Positions 6,874-12,573 of a stretch of DNA of 12,573 nucleotides are shown here, one piece after another. The stretch lies in the NCBI GenBank assembly GCA_035292685.1, contig DATDPP010000097.1, positions 1 to 12,573 on the forward strand, read 5' to 3'. The DNA is from JALYNX01 sp035292685. Lineage in GTDB: Bacteria; Actinomycetota; Acidimicrobiia; Spongiisociales; ZC4RG35. The first letter of the stretch is position 1. Every line of letters begins with the position of its first letter. The translations under genes and the position numbers were made by a program. Under the pieces are notes generated by a model. It saw only the letters and a list, made by a program, of their open reading frames with translations. It did no database searches and had not been told where the DNA came from.

Positions 6874-7460
6874 GACCCGAGGGCGGCGTCGAGCTCAGCG
6901 AGAAGCGACCCGACAGGAACGAACATCTCGGCGTAATGGCGCACCCAGGCGATGTCGCCACTCTGTCGGACGAGGGCGAAGCTGTGACTCGGTCGGTCAC
7001 CATGTCCGTAGATACCGACCATCCCATATGCGCTCGAGATCCGGGCGCCGGGGTCGATGAGGATGGGCTGTTCGATCCCAAACCTGGCGGCCTCGGCGGC
7101 GACCATGGGGGCGGGGTCGACCATGATCGGTAGCAGGGTGAGCTCGCGCTCGATCATGGCTGCTTCCAGTTCGGGGATTTGCGCAAAGCAGCCGTCGCAG
7201 CCCACTCCCATGGAGAAGTAGAGAAGAGCATCGCCCTCGGCGAGCGTATTGTCGAGCGACACCGTCTGTCCGTTGGCGGCGGTTAGCTCGAACGGAATCG
7301 CCCCATCGATCCCGACGTCATCAGTCTCGGTGAGTGTGGAGACGGCGACCAGGGTCGCCAGGATCAGAGGCACCGCAAGGAAGGCCGCCCACCTCCATGC
7401 CGTGGTCCGGCGTTGTTGGCGACTGTTCCCGCGTCGCTGTCGGCTCATGTTTTTGGTCAT
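6870..7460 (-). CDS. Membrane-anchored thioredoxin-like / AhpC-TSA-type protein
   Basis: This 196-residue protein has a basic N-terminus and a signal anchor at residues 24-42, so the catalytic domain faces outside the cytoplasm. The active-site motif is C88-D-G-C91 in YFSMGVGCDGCFAQIPEL, and a Pro in RPSHSFALV (P157) fits the cis-Pro loop. The fold order suits the TlpA/ResA/AhpC-TSA group. It probably takes electrons from the CcdA-type protein encoded just upstream and reduces disulfides in exported, perhaps copper-sensitive, proteins. ATG 7460 has GGAG 5 nt upstream but lies 140 nt inside the annotated ccdA reading frame; ATG 7448 is an alternative that keeps the anchor. Confidence 0.87.
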   Translation of the reverse strand: MTKNMSRQRRGNSRQQRRTTAWRWAAFLAVPLILATLVAVSTLTETDDVGIDGAIPFELTAANGQTVSLDNTLAEGDALLYFSMGVGCDGCFAQIPELEAAMIERELTLLPIMVDPAPMVAAEAARFGIEQPILIDPGARISSAYGMVGIYGHGDRPSHSFALVRQSGDIAWVRHYAEMFVPVGSLLAELDAALGS

Positions 7461-8349
7461 GACAACTCCAGTCTTCTTGGTCTTCGATTTCGAAAACGTC
7501 GCGCCGACGCCGTGTAGACAGGGCGATAGCGGCGACGGCAGCCGCGATGAGCAGCATCCCGATGATCGGGTCGGGGATCCAGGCCAACCTGGAGAGCAGT
7601 GGGGTCAGGGCGTCCTCGACCCGGGTTCCCAGGGTGGCGCTGAAGGCGGGGGCTAACGACGAGCCGGTGATCGCAACAACCCCCAGCACGACGGCCATGA
7701 CCAGGAACATCGCTGACGCGGCGATGCCGGCCATCGTGGTCGCGATCCGGATTGGGCCCACCTCGAGAGATACCGGCTTGGCGCCCAAGTGAACCCTGTC
7801 CGGCCGCAGCCGATCCCACATCAAGGTCAGCACCACCAACGGAAACACCATCCCGAACACATATGCGAGGCCGATTCCAACCCCGGCGACCAGGCCGGGA
7901 GACACGGCTGAGAGAGTGAGGACACCGGCGAGGACCGGGGCGCAGCAGGCGCTGGCGGCACCGGAGAAAACCCCCAGCGCATAGACACCCGCCGAGTCAG
8001 TGCGGGAGATGTCGGGTGATCCGCGCAGGAACGGCAACGACCAGTTGCCGCCGCTCAGGGAGAGCACGGCCAGTCCCAACAGCAGTAGGGCACCCAGGCC
8101 GTACACCACGGTGTGGTATCGGAGCAGCCCCTCGGTGAGCAGGCTGATCCCGAGAGTCACCGGGACCATCACCGTTGCCACCCCGGCGGCGAACACGAAC
8201 GCCAGTGGTACCAGACGCCACCGGTGGTTACGGACCGACGCCGCCAGGAAGGAGGGGAACATCACCACGATGCAGCACGGGGCGAATAGGGCCACCGCGC
8301 CGGCGACGAAGGCGGCGATCAGGGATCCTCCGAGGAAGAGCCCCTCCAC
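7321..8349 (-). CDS. CcdA/DsbD-family transmembrane thiol-disulfide transporter
   Basis: This integral membrane protein carries reducing equivalents from cytoplasmic thioredoxin to extracytoplasmic thiol proteins. Counting from GTG 8355, the conserved motifs are FAPCCIVVMFPS (C27, C28) and SGAASACCAPVLAG (C137, C138), one Cys pair in each half. There are about six to seven hydrophobic helices, the last near 263-279, followed by a basic RRRR stop. GTG 8349 is preferred because GGAGG is 7 nt upstream; GTG 8355 would leave a spacing of one. The last 46 or so residues are polar, lack family character, and lie over the downstream gene in another frame. The natural end may therefore be near 7460, with the stop lost by mutation. 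It overlaps the glutaredoxin-like gene by a few bases. Confidence 0.88.
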   Translation of the reverse strand: MEGLFLGGSLIAAFVAGAVALFAPCCIVVMFPSFLAASVRNHRWRLVPLAFVFAAGVATVMVPVTLGISLLTEGLLRYHTVVYGLGALLLLGLAVLSLSGGNWSLPFLRGSPDISRTDSAGVYALGVFSGAASACCAPVLAGVLTLSAVSPGLVAGVGIGLAYVFGMVFPLVVLTLMWDRLRPDRVHLGAKPVSLEVGPIRIATTMAGIAASAMFLVMAVVLGVVAITGSSLAPAFSATLGTRVEDALTPLLSRLAWIPDPIIGMLLIAAAVAAIALSTRRRRDVFEIEDQEDWSCHDQKHEPTATREQSPTTPDHGMEVGGLPCGASDPGDPGRRLHTHRD

Positions 8350-8351
8350 GC

Positions 8352-8639
8352 TCACACCTCCAGGTCGGCCTTGGCGCGCTGAGCGAGATGACTCTCCAGC
8401 TTGCGGCGGGATATGCGGCCGTATCCGAAGAAGACACCGTCGACAACCAAGATCGGCGGGAACGGGACCCGATACCCCACGATGAGCGCCCGACCCTCGT
8501 CGGAGTAGAGGGGCACGATCCTGACCGTGAGTGGTATCACGTCTCCCAACTCGTCGAGAAGGCGAAGGGCGTCATCGCAGTAATGACAGCCCGGAGCGGT
8601 CACCACGAGAATGTCGGCCGGTCTCGTCACCTCACGCAT
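8352..8639 (-). CDS. Glutaredoxin-like small thiol oxidoreductase
   Basis: This is a soluble cytoplasmic thioredoxin-fold protein of about 95-97 residues. Counting from GTG 8645, the active site is C20-H-Y-C23 in VVTAPGCHYCDDALRLL, and PFPPILVVDG (61-70) fits the cis-Pro strand of glutaredoxins. The helix-strand order matches a minimal glutaredoxin/NrdH-type fold. ATG 8639 or GTG 8645 can start it; both lie inside the end of csoR, so translation is coupled. It could supply reductant to the CcdA-like protein or reduce copper-induced disulfides. The exact subfamily cannot be decided by eye. Confidence 0.85.
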   Translation of the reverse strand: MREVTRPADILVVTAPGCHYCDDALRLLDELGDVIPLTVRIVPLYSDEGRALIVGYRVPFPPILVVDGVFFGYGRISRRKLESHLAQRAKADLEV

Positions 8640-8961
8640 CCGCACCGATCCCGGAAGACACGGCTTCCATACGACAATGGTGGATCTGCTGCTGGGAATG
8701 TGGGGGGGCTCCGAATGCGGCGCCCAGCAGCTCGTCGACGATGTCGTCTATCCGTCCCTCCGACACCGCCTCGGGAACACACCCGCGCAGATGCGCCTCC
8801 AAGATGTCGCGACGGACCCCGTCCAGGGCACCCTGCACCGCCGACAACTGGTGGAGCACGTCGATGCAATATCGGTCTCCTTCGACCATGCGGATCACCC
8901 CATCGATATGCCCCCGTAACGACCGCAGCTTGAAACCGACCGTTGCCGCTTCCGCCCTCAC
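8632..8961 (-). CDS. csoR: CsoR-family copper-sensing transcriptional repressor
   Basis: This 109-residue all-helical DUF156 protein is a repressor that releases DNA on binding metal. The copper-sensor fingerprint is complete: Y31-C32 in DRYCIDVLHQLSAVQ, then H57 and C61 in LEAHLRGC. The spacing C-25-H-4-C equals that of Mycobacterium CsoR (C36, H61, C65). The N-terminal KLRSLRGHIDGVIRMVE is also characteristic. It starts at GTG 8961, overlapping the SHOCT gene stop as GTGA. Its C-terminus (PPHSQQQIHHCRME) adds further Cys and His that could modulate metal binding. It likely autoregulates its own operon through the inverted repeat at 9202-9218. Confidence 0.93.
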   Translation of the reverse strand: MRAEAATVGFKLRSLRGHIDGVIRMVEGDRYCIDVLHQLSAVQGALDGVRRDILEAHLRGCVPEAVSEGRIDDIVDELLGAAFGAPPHSQQQIHHCRMEAVSSGIGADA

Positions 8962-9176
8962 CGCAGGCTCTTCAGCGTCCGACGGCGCTTCTCGTACTCC
9001 TCGCCGTCGATCTCACCCAGGGCGAACCGCCGCTCGAGAATGTCGATCGGATCGGGCTCCCGCCTTTGGGGCGAAGCTGTCGAGCGAACAGCCCACACGA
9101 TCAAGACAACCAAGGCAATCCAGAAGAGGATCATCATGGTCCAACCGAAAAAACCCATCGCGTTCCCGTACATCAT
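8958..9176 (-). CDS. SHOCT-domain single-TM small protein
   Basis: This 72-residue protein has a short Met/Gly/Phe-rich N-terminus, one TM helix (about residues 8-30), and a C-terminal SHOCT module (DPIDILERRFALGEIDGEEYEKRRRTLKS). The motif LxxRFAxGEIdxEEYexR is diagnostic for SHOCT, a short domain usually found at protein ends whose biochemical role is unclear. ATG 9176 was chosen over an in-frame TTG at 9197 because GAGGTGA lies 5 nt upstream of it. It is the first gene of the CsoR operon. The several Met residues near the membrane could bind Cu(+), but this is speculative. Confidence 0.87.
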   Translation of the reverse strand: MMYGNAMGFFGWTMMILFWIALVVLIVWAVRSTASPQRREPDPIDILERRFALGEIDGEEYEKRRRTLKSLR

Positions 9177-9201
9177 GTTTATCACCTCGATGGCCAAAGT
9201 A

Positions 9202-9218
9202 CCCCACCGGGGGTGGGG
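9202..9218 (-). promoter_or_regulatory. CsoR-box-like operator upstream of the SHOCT-csoR operon
   Basis: Perfect inverted repeat CCCCACC-GGG-GGTGGGG ends 26 nt upstream of the SHOCT start codon. On the minus strand it reads CCCCACCCCCGGTGGGGTAC, close to the G/C-tract operators described for mycobacterial CsoR. A TACTTT immediately downstream (9195-9200) is the best -10 candidate, but no matching -35 is visible. Confidence 0.65.
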
Positions 9219-9255
9219 AGGGCAGGGTAGAAAGACCCTTTAGGTCCTTAGTCGG

Positions 9256-9621
9256 CACCGGGTCGTCGAACTCGACGAAGTGGTCAGCCAGCTCGAGGGT
9301 GATGAAGCCGTACACGATCCACAGGGCAGCAGCGATCGCGTCGAGTGGTGCCGGCTCGACCCTGCCGGAGCCGGCCAATCGGTTGCACGCGTCGAGGAGG
9401 TGTACGTAGGCGGTCCGGAAGGCTGGAGAGCGTCCACTGAGCCGAACCTCCGACGGCGGCCGGTGGGTGGCGCGTGTGGAGAGTCTGAACATCAGGTCGT
9501 ACAAGTGGGGGTTGGCACGGGCGATCCGGTGGGTCGTCAACGCCATGGCGACGAGATCCGCAACCGGGTCGTCGGTCACCAGGACCTGGGAGAATGCTTT
9601 GTCGAGTTCCTTGTACCCCTG
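9256..9621 (-). pseudogene. TetR-family regulator remnant (C-terminal ligand-binding domain only)
   Basis: About 122 codons read as the C-terminal half of a TetR regulator. They begin QGYKELDKAFSQVL, continue through VAMALTTHRIARANPHLYDLMF and FRTAYVHLLDACNRLA, and end ALWIVYGFITLELADHFVEFDDPV, resembling the WHG-type TetR C-terminal domain. No helix-turn-helix is encoded upstream in any frame; the sequence before it is low-quality Pro/Ser/Arg-rich translation. The surrounding open frame continues past the domain to 9013 and overlaps the SHOCT gene, so the native 3' end is also lost. It carries no internal stop, which suggests a fairly recent truncation. A functional HTH-less protein is possible but unlikely without a start signal. 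Confidence 0.7.
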
Positions 9622-9641
9622 TCGACTCGTCGGCGAGTGGC

Positions 9642-9722
9642 CTGGTGTCGGTTCCACCAGACCTTGTCGCGAAGCTCGTTGTACTCTGCCAGCAACGCCT
9701 TGTCGTTCCGGCGAAGGAGCAT
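9642..9722 (-). pseudogene. Short protein-like fragment abutting the TetR remnant
   Basis: Twenty-seven codons from ATG 9722 encode a strongly protein-like peptide, beginning MLLRRNDKALLAEYNELRD and continuing KVWWNRHQ. The charged amphipathic character and the WW pair stand out from the low-complexity translations around it. Beyond Gln 27 the frame degrades and stops, and TetR-like coding begins in a different frame. It looks like the leading part of an unrelated gene cut at a recombination joint. The parent family is not identified with certainty, and a functional micropeptide cannot be excluded. Confidence 0.4.
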
Positions 9723-9847
9723 CGGAAACTCGTGCCGTGCGCAGCGTCGCGGTCAGCGGAGGCCCGGGGCTCGGTGAGATACCCGGCTCGTGTGCGGCCA
9801 AGGAAGCCGGTTCATCCTCCCCGCCATTACCAAAGTACACGAGGGTG

Positions 9848-9869
9848 GGGGTCTTGCTGCAAGGACCCC
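9848..9869 (+). promoter_or_regulatory. Rifamycin-associated element (RAE)-like palindrome
   Basis: The arms GGGGTCTTGC (9848-9857) and GCAAGGACCCC (9859-9869) flank a central T, 103 nt upstream of the rph start. The published actinomycete RAE is the 19-bp GGGGCTTGCGGCAAGGCCC. The site here has the same CTTGC-N-GCAAGG core and GGGG/CCC ends, with one extra T and A placed symmetrically. RAEs lie upstream of rifamycin-inactivating genes and mediate rifamycin induction. No clear -35/-10 pair is visible upstream. Confidence 0.75.
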
Positions 9870-9892
9870 TGGTGTGCTGACACTGCACACCA
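9870..9892 (+). promoter_or_regulatory. Leader hairpin directly after the RAE
   Basis: Perfect 8-bp stem, TGGTGTGC with GCACACCA, around a 7-nt loop, beginning at the base after the RAE. A second perfect stem, CGGTCG-GCG-CGACCG, follows at 9909-9923. Neither has a U-tract. Together with the RAE they would give the rph leader RNA three consecutive stems before the ribosome site. Confidence 0.5.
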
Positions 9893-9930
9893 CAAGCCGG
9901 CCCACAGGCGGTCGGCGCGACCGACACTAG
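9874..9930 (+). other. Possible 18-codon upstream ORF in the rph leader
   Basis: GTG at 9874 opens an 18-codon frame ending at TAG 9928-9930, 42 nt before rph. AAGGA (9861-9865), inside the right RAE arm, lies 8 nt upstream and could act as a Shine-Dalgarno. The peptide is short and Thr/Arg/His-rich, with no recognisable family. Translation would unfold both leader hairpins. The frame could equally be chance. Confidence 0.2.
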
Positions 9931-9972
9931 GAATGAGAGGGGCCCGAGGGGGCTGAAGGGGAAGGTGGACGG

Positions 9973-12567
9973 ATGGGCAGCTTCGTGCTGGGTTTCCAGG
10001 AGATCGACCAGACGCAGGTCGCAATCGTTGGCGGCAAGGGCGCGCACCTAGGGGAGCTTTCGCGGATCGAAGGCATCCGCGTGCCGGCTGGCTTCTGCGT
10101 AACGACGGACGCCTTCCGGCGGATCATGGCGGAAGCGCCGTCCATCGACGAACGGCTCGATCGGCTGGCGCGCCTGAACCCGGACGACCGGGAGTCGATC
10201 CGCACGCTCAGCGCGGAGATCCGCCGGACCCTCGAAGGGATCGCCATCCCAGACGATCTGGCGGCGGCGATCACCCGCGCGCTCGCCCGGCTCGGCGAGC
10301 AAGCCTCCTATGCCGTCCGCTCCAGCGCGACGGCAGAGGACTTGCCGACGGCCTCGTTCGCAGGCCAGAAGGACACGTACCTGAACGTGGTGGGGCCGGC
10401 GGCGATCCTCCAGCACGTCAGCCGGTGCTGGGCCTCGCTCTTTACCGAGCGGGCCGTGACCTACCGTCTGCGGAACGGCTTCGACCACCGGAAGGTCCAC
10501 ATGGCCGTGGTCGTGCAGCAGATGGTCTTCCCGCAGGCGGCCGGCATCCTGTTCACGGCCGACCCTGTCACGTCGAATCGGAAGGTCGCCTCCGTGGAGG
10601 CCAGCTTCGGCCTCGGCGAGGCCCTGGTCTCCGGCCTGGTGAACGCCGACGCCTACAAGGTGCGGGACGGCGAAGTCGTCGCAAAGACGATCGCAAACAA
10701 GGAGGTCGCCATCCATGCCTCGCCGGCAGGCGGGACTCAGGAACAGGCGATCGAGCCGGAGCGGCAGGAGCAGCCGGCGCTGACGGATGCGCAGGTTGTG
10801 CGGCTCGCGCAGCTGGGCCGGCGTATCGAAGCGCACTTCGGCCGCCCCCAGGACATCGAATGGTGCCTAGTCGACGGCGGGTTCCAGATCGTCCAGAGCC
10901 GGCCGATCACCACGCTGTTCCCCATCCCGGACGTCGGCGACCGGGAGAACCACGTCTACGTCTCGGTCGGTCATCAGCAGATGATGACCGACCCAATGAA
11001 GCCCCTGGGGCTCTCCCTGTGGCAACTGACCGCCCTCCGGCCGATGTACGACGCCGGTGGGAGGCTGTTCGTCGACGTCATCCAGGGCCTGGCGTCGCCG
11101 GCGAGCCGCGCCGGCCTCCTCGAGATGCTGGGGAAGGGCGACCCGCTGATCCGGGACGCGCTGGAGACCATCCTCGACCGCGGCGACTTCATCCCGTCGC
11201 TCCCGGACCAGGGTCCAGCAGGGCCGTCCGCTGGCGGTGCGCCCGCCCCGATCGAGGCCGATCCGGCCATCGTCACCGAGCTGATCGAACGCAGCCAGGC
11301 GTCCATCGCCACCTTGCAGCGCGACATCCGGACGAAATCCGGGCCGGCGCGGTTCGACTTCCTCTTGGCGGCCTTCCAGGAGCACAAGCGGGTCCTGGGC
11401 GATCCGCGGAGCATGCAGGTGATCATGGCGGGGATGAAGGCCACGTGGTGGCTCAACGAGCAGCTGCAGGCGTGGCTGGGCGAGAAGAACGCGGCCGACA
11501 CGCTCACGTTGTCCGCCCCCAACAACGTCACGTCGGAGATGGGGCTGGCGCTCCTGGACGTCGCCGACGTGATCCGCCCGCATCCGGAGGTGGTCGCCTT
11601 CCTGCAGGACGTCGAGGACGAGGGCTTCCTTGACGAGCTGGCCAAGCTCCCGGGCGGGCAGGAAGCGCGAGACGCCATCCGGGCCTACCTCGACAGGTAC
11701 GGCATGCGCTGCGTCGGTGAGATCGACATCACGAGGCCACGCTGGAGCGAACGCCCCACCACGCTCGTGCCTGTCATCCTCGACAACATCAAGAACTTCG
11801 AGCCGGGCGCTCGCAAGCGGCGCTTCGAGCAAGGGCGCCGGGAGGCTGAGAAGAAGGAACAAGACGTCCTGGAGCGCTTGAGGGCCCTGCCGGAAGGGGA
11901 GCGGAAAGCCGAAGAAACCAAGCGGATGATCGACCGGGTCCGGACCTTCATCGGGTACCGGGAGTATCCGAAATACGCCATCGTCAGCCGCTACTTCGTC
12001 TACAAGCAGGCCCTGCTGGAAGAGGCCGAGCGCCTCGTGCAAGCCCACGTGCTTCGTGAGACCGAAGACATCTTCTACCTCACGTTCCAGGAGCTCCACG
12101 ACGTCGTCCACACGAACCAAGTGGATGACCAGCTCATCCGCCAGCGCAAGGACGCGTTCAGGGCGTATCAAGCGCTCACGCCGCCTCGGGTGCTCACGTC
12201 GGATGGCGAAGTCATCGCCGGGGCCTACCGACGCGACGACGTGCCGGCTGGCGCGCTGGTCGGCTTACCGGTTTCCGCCGGGATCATCGAGGGGCGCGCC
12301 CGCGTCATCCTGGACATGGCGGAGGCCGATCTCGAAGCGGGCGACATCCTGGTCACGGCCTACACGGACCCCAGCTGGACCCCCCTGTTCGTCGCGATCA
12401 CGGGCCTGGTGACGGAGGTGGGGGGCCTGATGACCCATGGCGCAGTGATCGCACGGGAGTACGGCTTGCCGGCCGTCGTGGGCGTGGAGCAAGCCACCCG
12501 GCTGATCCGAAATGGGCAGCGGATCCGCGTTCATGGAACGGACGGGTACGTCGAGATCCTGCCCTAG
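9973..12567 (+). CDS. rph: Rifampin phosphotransferase (rifamycin resistance)
   Basis: This 864-residue cytosolic dikinase-type enzyme inactivates rifamycins by moving the beta-phosphate of ATP to the C21 hydroxyl, with AMP and phosphate as by-products. The N-terminal ATP-grasp domain (about 1-315) has GGKG with K22, AVRSSATAEDLPTASFAGQ near 114-132, FTADPVTSNRK, and QDIEWC with QSRPITTL. The central rifamycin-binding domain (about 325-750) includes HQQMMTDPMKPLGLS. The C-terminal swivelling domain has EVGGLMTHGAVIAREYGLPAV with catalytic His 822. Length and motif order match the 867-residue Listeria enzyme, and the rifamycin-type central domain rules out PEP synthase. ATG 9973 has AAGG 7 nt upstream and aligns with the family start. 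The gene is intact and, with the RAE-like site, is probably drug-inducible. Confidence 0.95.
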   Translation: MGSFVLGFQEIDQTQVAIVGGKGAHLGELSRIEGIRVPAGFCVTTDAFRRIMAEAPSIDERLDRLARLNPDDRESIRTLSAEIRRTLEGIAIPDDLAAAITRALARLGEQASYAVRSSATAEDLPTASFAGQKDTYLNVVGPAAILQHVSRCWASLFTERAVTYRLRNGFDHRKVHMAVVVQQMVFPQAAGILFTADPVTSNRKVASVEASFGLGEALVSGLVNADAYKVRDGEVVAKTIANKEVAIHASPAGGTQEQAIEPERQEQPALTDAQVVRLAQLGRRIEAHFGRPQDIEWCLVDGGFQIVQSRPITTLFPIPDVGDRENHVYVSVGHQQMMTDPMKPLGLSLWQLTALRPMYDAGGRLFVDVIQGLASPASRAGLLEMLGKGDPLIRDALETILDRGDFIPSLPDQGPAGPSAGGAPAPIEADPAIVTELIERSQASIATLQRDIRTKSGPARFDFLLAAFQEHKRVLGDPRSMQVIMAGMKATWWLNEQLQAWLGEKNAADTLTLSAPNNVTSEMGLALLDVADVIRPHPEVVAFLQDVEDEGFLDELAKLPGGQEARDAIRAYLDRYGMRCVGEIDITRPRWSERPTTLVPVILDNIKNFEPGARKRRFEQGRREAEKKEQDVLERLRALPEGERKAEETKRMIDRVRTFIGYREYPKYAIVSRYFVYKQALLEEAERLVQAHVLRETEDIFYLTFQELHDVVHTNQVDDQLIRQRKDAFRAYQALTPPRVLTSDGEVIAGAYRRDDVPAGALVGLPVSAGIIEGRARVILDMAEADLEAGDILVTAYTDPSWTPLFVAITGLVTEVGGLMTHGAVIAREYGLPAVVGVEQATRLIRNGQRIRVHGTDGYVEILP

Positions 12568-12573
12568 TACACG

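Noticed and set aside
9013..10047. A 344-codon minus-strand open frame read as one protein
   Set aside because: Only the middle resembles a protein (TetR C-terminal domain). The start lies inside rph and the end overlaps the SHOCT gene, so the flanks are chance readthrough in GC-rich DNA.
10867..12171. Long open frame antisense to rph (434 codons)
   Set aside because: Repetitive Asp/Val/Arg-rich shadow of the rph coding strand with no recognisable family; rph itself is unambiguous.
9973..12567. PEP synthase or pyruvate phosphate dikinase
   Set aside because: The ATP-grasp and His domains are shared, but the domain order, the central rifamycin-type domain, the length of 864 residues and the RAE-like site fit rifampin phosphotransferase.
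1..12573. CRISPR arrays, tRNA/rRNA genes, insertion sequences
   Set aside because: No direct repeat array, no tRNA or rRNA signature, and no transposase or terminal inverted repeat pair was seen on either strand.

Overview
This is a high-GC window, most consistent with an actinobacterium. The evidence is the GC bias, the frequent GTG starts, the ATGA/GTGA-coupled genes, the CsoR-type copper sensor, and a palindrome resembling the actinomycete rifamycin-associated element. The exact lineage cannot be read from the sequence. The layout looks like an accessory metal and antibiotic resistance region.

Region 1 (1-5861, minus strand) is a tightly packed operon. In transcription order it holds a YHS-HMA copper P1B-ATPase (CopA), a membrane-anchored cupredoxin, a two-TM small protein, two FtsX/MacB-type permeases, and a MacB/LolD-type ATPase cut by the window edge. 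Most junctions overlap or lie within about 12 nt. A MerR-family regulator is divergent (5918-6385, plus). The 56-bp gap between it and copA carries a classic MerR-type promoter: TTGACA, a 20-bp spacer containing a perfect 16-bp palindrome with copper-type half-sites, and TACGGT. Both divergent transcripts are predicted to start at or next to their ATG codons.

Region 2 (6496-9176, minus strand) is a second metal-linked operon, convergent with merR. In transcription order it holds a SHOCT membrane protein, a CsoR-family copper repressor with an intact Cys-His-Cys set, a glutaredoxin-like CXXC protein, a CcdA-type thiol transporter, a membrane-anchored thioredoxin-like protein, and a small membrane protein with a His-containing tail. 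A CsoR-box-like inverted repeat lies directly upstream. Together these suggest copper-responsive extracytoplasmic thiol-disulfide maintenance alongside CopA export.

Region 3 (about 9240-9830) has no intact gene. It contains a TetR-family C-terminal fragment without its DNA-binding domain, joined to a short protein-like fragment in another frame. It looks like a recombination scar.

Region 4 (about 9848-12567, plus strand) is a complete rifampin phosphotransferase gene (rph). Its leader has a near-perfect palindrome matching the rifamycin-associated element with one extra base per arm, followed by two hairpins and a possible 18-residue upstream ORF. All function calls come from motif recognition by eye; no database search was run.
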